A stretch of 64,000 bases of DNA from contig NZ_CP012333.1 of the NCBI RefSeq assembly GCF_001263205.1, positions 11,141,501 to 11,205,500 on the forward strand. Direction: 5' to 3'. This DNA is from Labilithrix luteola. GTDB taxonomy: Bacteria > Myxococcota_A > Polyangia > Polyangiales > Polyangiaceae. A model generated the notes under the pieces. The model saw only the letters and a program-made list of their open reading frames with translations. It was not told where the DNA came from and searched no databases. Below, one piece after another: positions 7,520 to 16,807 of the stretch (within the stretch, counting starts at the first letter, position 1; every line of letters begins with the position of its first letter). The translations under genes were made by a program, and so were the position numbers.

Positions 7520-9403
7520 ATGCGCTGGCTTTCGTTCGTCTTCGCCATTTTCAGCGTGCTCTTCGTGGCGCGCATCGCCGGCGCCCAGCAGCAGGCGCAG
7601 GTGCAGGTGCAGGTGAACGCGACCGTCGAGACCGATCGCGTCGAGCTCGGAGACACGCTCGCCTACACGCTCCAGATCAGCGTTCAAGGCCGAACCTCAC
7701 CGTCGGATCCGAAGCCCGGATCGACGAACGGCTTCAGCGTCATCGGTGCGGGCTCTTCGCCCATGCAGATGCGCATGAACATGAACGGCACGCCGAGCGA
7801 GATGAACAGCCTGACCACCACGTGGACGCTCCGCGCGGAGAAGGTCGGCACGTTCACGCTGGGGCCGGCCTCGGGAAGCGTCGCCGGCACACGCTACTCG
7901 GCGCGCGCGCAGCGTGTCACCGTCGTGCCTCGCGGCCAGGCCGGCGGACAGCGCCAACGTGGCGGCTCGCGCGGCAACAGCATCACCATCGATCCGTTCG
8001 GTGGCGGCTTCGGTTCGCTGCGCGGCTTGCTCGGCATGGACGACGAGCCGCCTCAGGAAGCGCTTCGCCCCACCGGTGACCCGAAGCTCGCGCTCGACGC
8101 GCCTCGTGGTTCGACGGCCTTTTTGCACGCCACCGTCGACAAGACGCGCGCGGTGGTCGGCGAGCAGGTGACGCTCAACGTCTACCTCTACCTCGATCCT
8201 TACTCGAATCCGGGTCGCGCCTCCGACGTCCACGAAGCGAACGCCAACGACTTCGTCAAACGGTCGCTCATCGACGACCAGGCCAACGCGCCCGACATGG
8301 GCACGGCCCTCGTGGGCGGACGCATCTGGAGCGTGAAGCTCATTCGCAAGAGCGCTCTCTTCCCGCTCCGCTCCGGCAAGCTCACGATCGACCCGATGTC
8401 GATCTCCTTCCCGCAGGGCGGCCTCGGCGTGCGCGAGTCGGAGAAGCTCTCGGTCGACGTGTCCGATCCTCCCGTCGCTGGGCGTCCCCCGGGCTACGCG
8501 CTCGGTGACGTGGGCGATTTCTCGATGCAGGCGACGGTGACTCCGCGCGCCATCGAGCAAGACGGCGCCATCGGTGTGAGCATCGAGCTCCGCGGCACGG
8601 GGAATCTTCCTTCGCAACTGCCGATGCCGGTCGTTCCCGGCGTGGAATGGCTCGAGCCCACGACGCGCGAGAAGGTCGGCGCCGTTTCGAACGACCGCTT
8701 CGGCGGAACGCGCACGTTCGAGTACGTCGTTCGTCTGCACAACGACGGCGCGATCGATCTCGGCGAGGTTCGCCTTCCGTTCTACGACGCCGACAAGCGT
8801 GCGTATGGCGTCGCCCGCGCGAGTCTCGGCATCGTAAACGTCGCCAAGGGCCTGGCTCGCGACGCTGGCGTAGAGCAGCCCGAGCCGCTCCTCGCGAACA
8901 TGCCCAAGCCGCGCACGGCACTCGAGAAGCGCGGCGCGGAGAGCTACCTCACGGACTCGCCGCTCTATTGGGCAGCACTGTTCGGCTCGCCCATCGCGTG
9001 TGTGCTGGCCATCGTCCTTGGTCGCAGCGTTCGCAAGATGCGCGAGCGACGCGCGGAGGCGGCACCGAGCCCAGAGCGTATCGCGAAGACGAGGCGCGCC
9101 GAGGCCAAGGCGGCATGCGAGGGCGACGATGCGAAGGCGGCCATCGGAAGCGTTGCGCGCGCGGTCGAAGCCGTGGTGCTCGCCGCGACGGGCGTGAATC
9201 TCCGCGGAGCCTCGCGCACGACTGCAAAGTCCGAGCTCGAGGAGGCAGGCGTGTCCGAAGCCTCTGCAACGGAGGCGCTCGACATTCTTCGCGCCTGCGA
9301 AGATGCACGCTTCTCGCCCGAAGGCGTCTCGATGGCCGACGCACGATCCCTCTGGGACCGCGCGGAAAAGGTCCTCTCCGCGATCGAGGGAGGTCGCTCG
9401 TGA
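7520..9403 (+). CDS. batD: BatD oxygen-tolerance protein
   Basis: 627 residues. An N-terminal signal peptide (about 1-22, ARIAGAQ) is followed by a Gln/Val-rich start and a large beta-rich periplasmic region. Motifs seen in BatD proteins include VELGDTLAYTLQISV, an internal repeat of 'VGEQVTLNVYLY' and WSVKLIRKSALFPLRSGKLT. A membrane helix near residues 487-508 (YWAALFGSPIACVLAIVLG) precedes a basic, helical cytoplasmic tail of about 115 residues. A Gly/Arg-rich insert (GGQRQRGGSRGNS) lies between the first two beta domains. It begins 2 bases after the batC stop and its own stop overlaps the next GTG, so it is part of the same coupled operon. Confidence 0.88.
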   Translation: MRWLSFVFAIFSVLFVARIAGAQQQAQVQVQVNATVETDRVELGDTLAYTLQISVQGRTSPSDPKPGSTNGFSVIGAGSSPMQMRMNMNGTPSEMNSLTTTWTLRAEKVGTFTLGPASGSVAGTRYSARAQRVTVVPRGQAGGQRQRGGSRGNSITIDPFGGGFGSLRGLLGMDDEPPQEALRPTGDPKLALDAPRGSTAFLHATVDKTRAVVGEQVTLNVYLYLDPYSNPGRASDVHEANANDFVKRSLIDDQANAPDMGTALVGGRIWSVKLIRKSALFPLRSGKLTIDPMSISFPQGGLGVRESEKLSVDVSDPPVAGRPPGYALGDVGDFSMQATVTPRAIEQDGAIGVSIELRGTGNLPSQLPMPVVPGVEWLEPTTREKVGAVSNDRFGGTRTFEYVVRLHNDGAIDLGEVRLPFYDADKRAYGVARASLGIVNVAKGLARDAGVEQPEPLLANMPKPRTALEKRGAESYLTDSPLYWAALFGSPIACVLAIVLGRSVRKMRERRAEAAPSPERIAKTRRAEAKAACEGDDAKAAIGSVARAVEAVVLAATGVNLRGASRTTAKSELEEAGVSEASATEALDILRACEDARFSPEGVSMADARSLWDRAEKVLSAIEGGRS

Positions 9404-10260
9404 AGCGCACGTCTCTGGTCATCGCCGCGTTCCTCGCGTTCGGAATCTCCGGATCGGCGCATGCCGACACGGACTCCGGCACGAACGCCGAAGCCGCGGT
9501 CGACACCGAGCGAGATCCGGCGCGCCTCTTCGAGGCCTCGGTCGACGCGCTCGCCAAGGGACATGCCGCCACGGCCATCGCGGGGTTCGAGTCGCTCGGG
9601 GATCACGGCGTGGTCGATCCGGTCGTGAGCTACGATCGCGGCCTCGCGTACGCGGCTCGCGTCCGCGCCGGCGCCGAGCAGCCTGGCGATCTCGGACGCG
9701 CCACGCATGGCTTCGAGGAAGCGCGCGACCTCACGAAGGACTCCGCCTTGGCCGCCGACGCCTCGCGTGCCCTCACCGACATCCGCGCCGAGATCGCCCG
9801 GCGTCGCGCGCGGGCGGGTGATCCGGTCGAGTTCGAGCATGGCGCCTCGTTCGGACGCTCGATCGTCACCCTGCTCGACGAGAACGTGTGGGCCGTGCTC
9901 GCCGGCATCTTCGCCGCGGCGCTTGCCGTCGGCATCGTTCTTCGCGCACGCGCGACCGCGCCTCGAGCCAAGGTCGCCGGCAACACCACGGCGGCTGTCG
10001 CAGGCGGCCTGCTTCTCGTGACGTCACTCGTTCTCTACTTCGCACGCGATGCTCGACTGCATCTACGCGAAGGCGTCGTCGTGATCGAAGGCGCGCACCT
10101 CCTCGACGACCGTCACGTCGCACTCGGCGGTGTCGCCCCGATTCCGGAGGGCGCACGCGTTCGTATTCTCGACGACGGCATCGACTTCACGCGTGTCGTC
10201 GTCTCCGAGACCAAGGGCTATCTGCCCTCGAACGCCGTCTTGCCTCTCGCCAAGCGCTGA
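9400..10260 (+). CDS. batE: BatE-like protein: TPR plus SH3-like domain, two membrane helices
   Basis: 286 residues from GTG 9400, which overlaps the batD stop (GTGA). Signal peptide about 1-23 (SGSAHA-D). A helical repeat region of about 110 residues with RLFEASVDALAKGHAATAI follows, then two hydrophobic helices (WAVLAGIFAAALAVGIVL and TAAVAGGLLLVTSLVLYF). The protein ends in a small beta domain, LREGVVVIEGAHLLDD ... VAPIPEGARVRILDDG ... VVVSETKGYLPSNAV, matching the SH3-like end of BatE proteins. Last gene of the Bat operon. Together with moxR, DUF58, batA, batB, batC and batD it makes the full set described in Bacteroidetes and spirochaetes. Confidence 0.8.
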   Translation: MKRTSLVIAAFLAFGISGSAHADTDSGTNAEAAVDTERDPARLFEASVDALAKGHAATAIAGFESLGDHGVVDPVVSYDRGLAYAARVRAGAEQPGDLGRATHGFEEARDLTKDSALAADASRALTDIRAEIARRRARAGDPVEFEHGASFGRSIVTLLDENVWAVLAGIFAAALAVGIVLRARATAPRAKVAGNTTAAVAGGLLLVTSLVLYFARDARLHLREGVVVIEGAHLLDDRHVALGGVAPIPEGARVRILDDGIDFTRVVVSETKGYLPSNAVLPLAKR

Positions 10261-10286
10261 TCGAGGCGCTCGAGCGTCGCAGCTAG

Positions 10287-10491
10287 GCGATTCGGGCGAC
10301 GTCCTACGCCATCTACGACTTCGCCATTGCGAGGTACGTCTTGGCCCGCTGGCGCGAGAAGGGCACCCTCGACGCGGCTCTGTCGACCCGGCCATGAGCG
10401 CTCCACCAGCGTGCCTATCGCGACGCACGGCAGGGCAAGTCCGATGCTTGGAGGTCCGCGATCCGCGCAGGAAATCAGCCTAAAGCATAGG
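10287..10491 (+). pseudogene. possible decayed gene remnant in the gap after the Bat operon
   Basis: The 566-base gap 10261-10826 has no intact gene. One frame reads AIYDFAIARYVLARWREKG, hits TGA at 10395-10397 and continues in the same frame with RAYRDARQGKSDAWRSAIRA to TAG 10489-10491. Both parts look protein-like in composition and third-base usage. Further on, near 10590-10640 and 10660-10810, other frames give coding-like strings (GKTHAIELTERVT; FDRVVESTEVGKRAGVH). I read this as a degraded gene or genes, not as a known family. It could equally be ordinary high-GC open frame. Confidence 0.28.
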
Positions 10492-10826
10492 TCGTGCCGT
10501 CCGATTTTGGCTTGCACGAGCTCGGGTGCGACACACGTTACGCACCAAGCACGGCGCCAATGACCCGTGCACCCCGAATCACATAAGACGAAGGCAAGAC
10601 GCACGCGATCGAGCTCACGGAGCGCGTCACGCGTGCCAGCCGACCCTGACGTGCGCCCCGTTCGATCGCGTTGTCGAATCGACCGAGGTGGGCAAGAGGG
10701 CCGGCGTGCACGTTTTGGACGGCTCCCGGGCTCTTGTTCCTGACTCTGCACGCACACGCGTTGCCGCGCTCGAAACGCGCGTCAGCGCGAAGGCGATCGT
10801 GCCTTCGTCACTCAAGGAGGCTGTGC

Positions 10827-12926
10827 ATGTTCGCGCTCAGTGGGCTCGCTCTATTTGGCATCGCCCTTGCGCTTCTGTGTGTCCTCGTTCTTCTGTCCGG
10901 TATTCGCTATATCCCGAACGATCGGGTCGGCATCGTCGAGAAACGATGGAGTCTCGCAGGCTCGGTGAAGAGCGGTTTCATCGCACTCGGCGGTGAAGCA
11001 GGCTTCCAACCGGAGCTTTTGCGCGGTGGCGTCCACTACCTGTTGCCGCTGCAATACAGCGTCCACAAAACATCCCTCGTCACGATTCCGCAGGGAAAGA
11101 TCGGATACGTCTTCGCGCGCGACGGCCGCCCTCTCACGGCCACGCAGACGCTCGCCTCGGGTGCGGCTTCGACCCAGTTCCAAGATGTTCGCCAGTTTCT
11201 CGCGAGCGGCGGACAACGCGGCCCGCAGCGCCAGATCTTGCGAGAAGGCACCTACGCCATCAACCTCGCCCAGTTCCTCGTCGTGACGGAGAACAAGCTT
11301 TTCTACCTATCGCTCAGCCGCGACGAAGACAGCGTCTTCCGTCAAATGGGTCAGACCGTGGCCGAGCGCTTCGGCTTCTCGCCGGTCGTCATCAAGGGCG
11401 CCGACGACCTCGTCGGCATCGTCACCGTGCACGACGGTCCCTCGCTTCCGCAGGGGCAGATCATCGCGCCCATCGTCGGCGATCAGCCCGCCGACCCGCG
11501 CTCGTACCACAACAACTTCCAGGATCCGGAGGCCTTCCTCGTGGCTGGTGGTTTCCGCGGCCGTCAGCTCCAGGTTCTCGTCGAGGGCACGTATTACGTG
11601 AATCGACTCTTCGCGACCGTGGAGATGATTCCGAAGACGGTGGTCGAAGTCGGCAACGTCGGCGTGGTCGTCTCCTACACGGGAAGCGAAGGCAGCGACC
11701 TCTCCGGCTCCGAGTACAAGCATGGCGAGCTCGTTCACAAGGGCGAGCGCGGCGTGTGGAGCGAACCGCTCCTTCCCGGCAAATACGCGTTCAACACGTA
11801 TGCCGGCAAGGTCATCAACGTGCCGACCACGAACTTCATCCTCAAGTGGACGAAGGGCGAAATCGGCTCGCACCGCTTCGACGAGAACCTCTCCGAGGTC
11901 TCGCTCATCACGAAAGACGCCTTCGAGCCTTCGCTGCCGCTCTCGGTGGTCGTGCACATCGACTACCGCAAGGCGCCCCTCGTGGTGCAGCGCTTCGGTG
12001 ACGTCAAACGACTCGTCGAGCAGACTCTCGACCCGATGGTCGCCGCGTACTTCAAGAACATCGGTCAGACGCGCACGCTCATCCAGCTTCTCCAGGAACG
12101 AAGCATGATTCAGGCAATCGCCAGCGAGGAAATGAAGGCTCGCTTCTGCCACTACAACCTCGAGCTAGAAGAGGTGCTCATCGGCACCCCGGCGGCCTCG
12201 AACGGAGACAAGCACATCGCCACGATCCTCGAGCAGCTCCGTGCGCGCCAGATCGCCGAGGAGCAGGTCGAGACCTATGCGCGGCAGGAGAAGGCCTCGG
12301 CCAAGGAGCGCGACCTCCGCGAGGCGATGGCCCGCGCCGAGAAGCAAAAGCACCTCACCGAGAGCGAGCTCGCCATCACCATCGAGGCGAACCAGGGCCG
12401 CGCCGCTTACGAGCGAAGCGTCCAGCAGGCCGCGCAGATGCGTACGATGGCCGAGGCGCAGGCGATGGAGATGCGCACCCTCGCCGAGTCGGAGGCCGCC
12501 CGTGTTCGCATGATCGGCGAAGCGGAGGCCGACAAGGCCGCGCGCGTCGGTATCGCCGAGGCGATCGCGATCGAAGAGCAGGTCCAGGCGTACGGCGGCC
12601 CGAAGTTCCAGGTCACGCAGAACGTGATGAAGAACTTCTCGGACGCCATCGCCAAGGCCAAGGTGGACGTCGTTCCGAAGATTGTCCTCGGCGCGGGCGC
12701 CGGAAACGGTCAGAACGGCGGCAGCGGCAGCGTGATGGAAACGCTGCTGGCCCTCCTCCTCTCGGACAGGCTCGGCGAAGGCGACCTGGCCATGATTCGC
12801 GACCCTGCTCCGCGCGATCCGGCCGTCGAGGCCATGCGCTCACGCATCCGGAGTGAGCTGACCTCGCCCGTCAACGGAGCGAACGCCGCGGTCAAACCGG
12901 CAACGCTGCCCGCGGCCAAGAGCTGA
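10827..12926 (+). CDS. flotillin-like SPFH/Band 7 membrane protein
   Basis: 699 residues from ATG 10827, preceded by AAGGAGG at 10814-10820, which decides the start. One N-terminal membrane helix (about 2-25) is followed by YIPNDRVGIVEKRWS, the usual entry of SPFH proteins. Two similar modules each carry a 'GG.RG.Q.Q.L.EGTY' segment, and a Band 7 domain lies around residues 345-480. A long Ala/Glu coiled coil follows (EEQVETYARQEKASAKERD ... MRTMAEAQAMEMRTLAESEA) with flotillin-type EA-rich repeats. It is longer than usual flotillins because of the duplicated N-terminal modules. Such proteins scaffold membrane microdomains. It stands alone between a gene-poor gap and a convergent gene. Confidence 0.82.
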   Translation: MFALSGLALFGIALALLCVLVLLSGIRYIPNDRVGIVEKRWSLAGSVKSGFIALGGEAGFQPELLRGGVHYLLPLQYSVHKTSLVTIPQGKIGYVFARDGRPLTATQTLASGAASTQFQDVRQFLASGGQRGPQRQILREGTYAINLAQFLVVTENKLFYLSLSRDEDSVFRQMGQTVAERFGFSPVVIKGADDLVGIVTVHDGPSLPQGQIIAPIVGDQPADPRSYHNNFQDPEAFLVAGGFRGRQLQVLVEGTYYVNRLFATVEMIPKTVVEVGNVGVVVSYTGSEGSDLSGSEYKHGELVHKGERGVWSEPLLPGKYAFNTYAGKVINVPTTNFILKWTKGEIGSHRFDENLSEVSLITKDAFEPSLPLSVVVHIDYRKAPLVVQRFGDVKRLVEQTLDPMVAAYFKNIGQTRTLIQLLQERSMIQAIASEEMKARFCHYNLELEEVLIGTPAASNGDKHIATILEQLRARQIAEEQVETYARQEKASAKERDLREAMARAEKQKHLTESELAITIEANQGRAAYERSVQQAAQMRTMAEAQAMEMRTLAESEAARVRMIGEAEADKAARVGIAEAIAIEEQVQAYGGPKFQVTQNVMKNFSDAIAKAKVDVVPKIVLGAGAGNGQNGGSGSVMETLLALLLSDRLGEGDLAMIRDPAPRDPAVEAMRSRIRSELTSPVNGANAAVKPATLPAAKS

Positions 12927-12941
12927 ACGCAGTCACCTGAA

Positions 12942-12981
12942 CGCGAGCCCGACTGCCCTTCTCTCGGTGGCCGGGCTCGTG
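12942..12981. terminator. hairpin between convergent genes
   Basis: CGAGCCCG at 12944-12951 pairs with CGGGCTCG at 12972-12979, with a roughly 20-base loop and weaker flanking pairs. It lies between the ends of the flotillin-like gene and the convergent gene at 13007, so it could terminate both. No strong T-run is seen. Confidence 0.4.
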
Positions 12982-13006
12982 TCGTTCTCGAAGACCGCGT
13001 GACGCG

Positions 13007-14416
13007 TCACTTCATGGTGCCGGCGCCAACGCCGAGACCGAAGGCTCGAGTGAACGAGATTCCGCCGAGGAATCGGCCGTCTTTCGCGACCACCCCCCAG
13101 AATCCGAATCCGGGATCGGTATGGATGATCGCGTTCGGATACACGTTGAGATTGAGGAAGTAATCGTCGACGTCGGCCACTTGCAGTGAGGCAAGGAGCG
13201 AGTTGTTCCGATCGATGAACAGCGCTCCCGCGAGCTGCGTGGTGACCTTGTTCTCCACCCGACCGGGCGACGTATTCACGAGCGTATCGAACTTGCCGCC
13301 CATCGCCGCGGAGATCGAATACCCGCCGTCGAGCAAGTACGAGAGGCCGCCCATCGTGGCCATTCCGCCATATCCGAGCAGTCGGAGACGCGGATGCCAG
13401 GGAATCGGAATCTTGGCAGAGTAGTAGTTGCCCTGGTTGTGCAGATTGCCCGTTTGCGGAATGAGTGCAGGCTGCATCGACCAGTCGGACACGATGATGT
13501 GTCGACTGAAGAAATCGCGAACCCCCTCGAAGCTGAAGAGGACGATGCCCGCGACATCGAACACCATGATGTCCGCGATGCAGTCGGTGTTGTAACCGAT
13601 GACCCCCTTGTTCTCGATCGACTCGTTCACGAACGCCGAGGCGAAGATCGTGGCGGCCGAGAACGCCGAGGCCGCGAGAGGCGACGCCTCGCGGTCCATG
13701 AACCATTCGCGAAGCTGCGCATACGTCTGCCCGCCGCCAATCAGGTGCAGCGTGTAGTTCGGCACCCAACGGGCCGTATCGGGCGTGAAGCTGAGAGGAA
13801 GAATCTCCTGGCGGATGAAACGCCACCAGCCGCCGGTGCCGTTGATGGCCTGAGGCGCGTGCGTCACGTTCGCCCAGACGTTGCCGCCATCGAGCTGGAA
13901 GTTCTGCCCGAGCTGGCGGTTCTCACCGCGCATCTGCAGAACGTCGTAGCCGCGATTGAGGATGACGTAGAGCGGGCCGTAGAGCGACTCCGAGCCGTAG
14001 TCGTAGTGATGGTAAAAATAGCGCTTCGGCGGATCGGGCCGCGCCGCCGAAGAAACGGACGCGGATGCGAGCGCGGGAACGGGGGCGGATGCGGGGGCGG
14101 GAACGGGGGCGGACGCGGACGCGGGAACGGGGGCGGACGCGGGAACGGGGGCGGACGCGGATGCGGACGCCGGATCGGCTACGGCCCCCCCCGCTGGTTC
14201 AGCGGCCGCATCCGCCGTCGGTGCCCCCGCGTCGGGCTCTGGCGCGTCGACGGACGCGGACGGCTCGGCGTGCGCGAGGGATTCGCCAGCGAGGAAGACA
14301 AACGCGAAGAGCAGCGCGAAGGCCAGACGCGGCACGGATTCCGGTGCCTCCGATGCACGGAGTGCCCGCGCCGTCGCGCGCCTCGAACGCGTTCTCCGCG
14401 ATTGCACGGTCCCCAC
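13007..14416 (-). CDS. exported envelope protein with Ala/Ser/Pro-rich linker, unknown function
   Basis: 469 residues. A basic N-terminus with a hydrophobic segment (about residues 30-47, ending SLAHA-E) suggests export. Residues 48-125 are an Ala-Ser-Pro-Val linker built from repeated SASAPVPA units. The remaining 340 residues contain YFYHHYDYGSESLYGPLY, a membrane-associated helical part (SPLAASAFSAATIFASAF) and VIGYNTDCIADIMVFDVAG. Alternating Gly/aromatic strands toward the end suggest an outer-membrane barrel or amphipathic sheet. It loosely recalls DUF3943-type outer-membrane proteins, which is a guess. The GTG/ATG choice at the N-terminus is uncertain. It is transcribed away from the nucleotidase gene. 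Confidence 0.65.
   Translation of the reverse strand: MGTVQSRRTRSRRATARALRASEAPESVPRLAFALLFAFVFLAGESLAHAEPSASVDAPEPDAGAPTADAAAEPAGGAVADPASASASAPVPASAPVPASASAPVPAPASAPVPALASASVSSAARPDPPKRYFYHHYDYGSESLYGPLYVILNRGYDVLQMRGENRQLGQNFQLDGGNVWANVTHAPQAINGTGGWWRFIRQEILPLSFTPDTARWVPNYTLHLIGGGQTYAQLREWFMDREASPLAASAFSAATIFASAFVNESIENKGVIGYNTDCIADIMVFDVAGIVLFSFEGVRDFFSRHIIVSDWSMQPALIPQTGNLHNQGNYYSAKIPIPWHPRLRLLGYGGMATMGGLSYLLDGGYSISAAMGGKFDTLVNTSPGRVENKVTTQLAGALFIDRNNSLLASLQVADVDDYFLNLNVYPNAIIHTDPGFGFWGVVAKDGRFLGGISFTRAFGLGVGAGTMK
14065..14175. repeat. G-rich tandem repeat inside the linker of the 13007-14416 gene
   Basis: Degenerate 12- and 18-base units related to GCGGGAACGGGGGCGGAC are repeated about six times. 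On the minus strand they encode the SASAPVPA linker. The regular unit and runs of five G make it slippage-prone, so linker length is expected to vary between isolates. Confidence 0.8.
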
Positions 14417-14594
14417 CTCAGCCGTTGACGAGCAAGCGTCGATCGCGTTGCGTAAATGTTAGAGTTCCGCGGGTCGGAGGCCGCGGAGACCGCCGTCCCG
14501 AAAACGGGCGCGAGTTCGTAGCCTGTCTCCGACCAACTTCTCGAACACGCTCTCGAACACGCTCCCGAACACGCCCGCAGCCCGCATCCGGTCC

Positions 14595-16133
14595 ATGAAG
14601 CTTCGCATCGTCGCGGTGAACGACGTCTACGTCCTCGACAACCTGCCTCGCCTCCGCACGCTCGTGCGGCACTACGCAGAAACCGATCCCGCCGACGCTC
14701 TGCTCGTCACGCTCGCGGGCGATTTCCTGTCGCCGAGCATTCTCTCCAGCCTCGATGCGGGCCGGGCGATGGTGGATTGCTTGAACGAGGTGGGGGTCAC
14801 GCACGTGACCTATGGCAACCACGAAGACGACCTCACGAGCGAGGAACTCCTTTCGCGCATCCACGAGCTCCGCGCAACCTGGCTTTCCACGAATGTTCGA
14901 AAGCTCGATCCGGCGTTGCCGGCGTCGCAGGTCCTCGACGTCGCCGGGATCAAGATTGGCCTCGTCGGCGTCGTGATGAACGACCCCAGCGTCTACCGTC
15001 GAGCTCCCTTCGGCGGCGAACCAATGGCGTCTCCGAACACGGCGGCGCTCGCCGAGACCGAGCGCCTCCTTCATCAAGAACATTGCGCGTTCGTCATCCC
15101 GCTTACGCATCAGTTCGCCGATGCCGACCGCGAGCTCGCCGCGGCGCAGCAATCGCCGCCCTACCCCGTCATCATCGGCGGCCACGACCACCAGGGTGTC
15201 CTCGAGCAGGGCTCGGGCACGTGGATCGTCAAGGCGAAGAGTGATGCGCTCAACGCCGGCATCGTCGACATCGTCTACGACGGGGGCGTCATCACGGCGA
15301 CCGCGCGGCTCGAAGCCCTCGACACGTACGCGCCCGACGCGGCCCTTGCCGAGCGCGTCGCCATGCACATGAAGCGCGTCGAAGAGCTCGATCACGCGAC
15401 GCTTCTGGCGCTTCCCGAAGGGCAGACGCTCTCGTCCGTCGGCTCGCGCGCCCGCCAAACGTCGATGGGAACGTTGCTCGCATCCCGCATTCGCGATGCG
15501 CTCGGCGCCGAAGTCTCCCTCTTCAACGGCGGCGGCATCCGTGCGTCGCGCGACTACAGCGAGTACTTCACCTACGGCGCGCTGAAGTCGGAGGTTCCCT
15601 TCGACAACGAGATCGTCTGCATGCGCATCCCCGGCCGCGTCATCGCGGAGGCCATTGCGTTCTCGCGTCAGCTCGCACCACTCGAATCGGGCGGCTTTCT
15701 CCAGGTGGACGACCGCACCGTCGTCGAGCAGCCCGGCAACGTGGTGGTCACCATGGCCGGCCAGCCCTTCGATCCCGATCGCGAGTACAACATCGCGCTC
15801 GTCCGAAACTTCTTGCTCGGCCTCGACAACATCACGCCGCTCGTCCGCTTCGCTCAGGAGAGTCCCGACCGCGTTCCGAAGGAAGACAGCGGACGCGACG
15901 TGCGCCTGGTGCTCGCGACGGCGTTCTCCGTGGAGCTCTGGAAGCAACTCGGCGGGTTCGACGCGGTCGACGCGAACGGCGATGGCCAGGTCACGCCGTC
16001 GGAAGTCAGCGCCGCCGTCGCGCGCCTCGCGGGCCAGAAGCGCCCGGACATCACCGCAGGCCTCATCGTGAACGCGCTCGATACGAACCGCGATCTCGTC
16101 ATCTCACGCGACGAAGCCGAAGCCGTCGAGTAG
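14595..16133 (+). CDS. 5'-nucleotidase-type metallophosphatase with C-terminal EF-hand pair
   Basis: 512 residues. The calcineurin-like half shows VNDVYVLDNLP (usual ND.Y.L.N), LAGDFLSPS, the diagnostic GNHEDD and GGHDHQG, so all main metal-ligand motifs are present. The C-terminal 5'-nucleotidase domain follows with GTLLASRIRDALGAEVSLFN and a GGIRASRDY substrate-site-like segment. The last 70 residues form two EF-hands: DANGDGQVTPSE (canonical 12-residue loop) and DTNRDLVISRDE. No signal peptide is seen from ATG 14595, unusual for UshA-like enzymes, which are periplasmic. Either it acts in the cytosol or export is unconventional. Likely reaction: phosphate release from nucleotides or cyclic nucleotides, perhaps tuned by calcium. 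Confidence 0.85.
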   Translation: MKLRIVAVNDVYVLDNLPRLRTLVRHYAETDPADALLVTLAGDFLSPSILSSLDAGRAMVDCLNEVGVTHVTYGNHEDDLTSEELLSRIHELRATWLSTNVRKLDPALPASQVLDVAGIKIGLVGVVMNDPSVYRRAPFGGEPMASPNTAALAETERLLHQEHCAFVIPLTHQFADADRELAAAQQSPPYPVIIGGHDHQGVLEQGSGTWIVKAKSDALNAGIVDIVYDGGVITATARLEALDTYAPDAALAERVAMHMKRVEELDHATLLALPEGQTLSSVGSRARQTSMGTLLASRIRDALGAEVSLFNGGGIRASRDYSEYFTYGALKSEVPFDNEIVCMRIPGRVIAEAIAFSRQLAPLESGGFLQVDDRTVVEQPGNVVVTMAGQPFDPDREYNIALVRNFLLGLDNITPLVRFAQESPDRVPKEDSGRDVRLVLATAFSVELWKQLGGFDAVDANGDGQVTPSEVSAAVARLAGQKRPDITAGLIVNALDTNRDLVISRDEAEAVE

Positions 16134-16288
16134 CGCGAACGACGTTCGCGGAAGCTCGCCGCGCGGGCCGACAGGCCACCGCTATCCCGCCTTCGGATTA
16201 ACTGACACAAGGCTGTCAAAGCACTCCGGTAGCTTTTCTCTCACGCCGAAGTCGCCTCCCTCGAGACGGCGCTGGAAGGACGAAGATC

Positions 16289-16720
16289 ATGGGACACCAA
16301 GCAGACGGAACGAAGAAGCACGTTGGCAGCTGTCACTGCGGTGCGGTCCGATTCGAGGTCGACGTCGACTTGAGCGAGGGCGCGAGCGGCTGCAACTGCT
16401 CCATCTGCACGAAGATCGCGTCGCTCGGCGCCATCGTGAAGCCGAATGCCTTCACGCTCCTCGCGGGTGAAGAGAGCCTCTCGACGTACGTGTGGGGCGC
16501 GAAGATCTCGACGCGCTATTTCTGCAAGAACTGCGGCGTCCACTGCTTTGGGCGCGGCCATCTCGCCGAGGTCGGAGGCGACTACGTCTCGGTGAACGTC
16601 AACACGCTCGACGACATCGATCTGTCGACCATGGCGCTCGCGTACTGGGACGGCCGCAACAACAACTGGCAGTCGGGCACGCGCAAAACGCGCTGGCCGA
16701 ACACGCCTTCTGCCTCCTGA
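16289..16720 (+). CDS. GFA-family (glutathione-dependent formaldehyde-activating-like) zinc protein
   Basis: 143 residues, the usual length for the family. Cysteines occur as the GFA pattern: SCHCGAVRFEV at residues 14-24, CNCSICTK at 35-42 and CKNCGVHCFGRG near 78-89, which bind two structural/catalytic zinc ions. Family members were named after a formaldehyde-glutathione adduct enzyme, but most homologues have unknown substrates. ATG 16289 follows a GGAAGGAC stretch at about 16274-16281 that fits a ribosome binding site. It stands alone between the nucleotidase and a lipoprotein gene. Confidence 0.85.
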   Translation: MGHQADGTKKHVGSCHCGAVRFEVDVDLSEGASGCNCSICTKIASLGAIVKPNAFTLLAGEESLSTYVWGAKISTRYFCKNCGVHCFGRGHLAEVGGDYVSVNVNTLDDIDLSTMALAYWDGRNNNWQSGTRKTRWPNTPSAS

Positions 16721-16807
16721 CGAAAACGTGACGAGGCGCTTCTGAGACGTTGTTTCATGGGCCCGCCAACCTTGTCGCTCCCGGCGAGCACAGGTATGAC
16801 GGCGCCC

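Noticed and set aside
14065..14175. G-rich tandem repeat as a possible origin or CRISPR
   Set aside because: The units are coding on the minus strand (SASAPVPA linker) and lack spacers or DnaA boxes.
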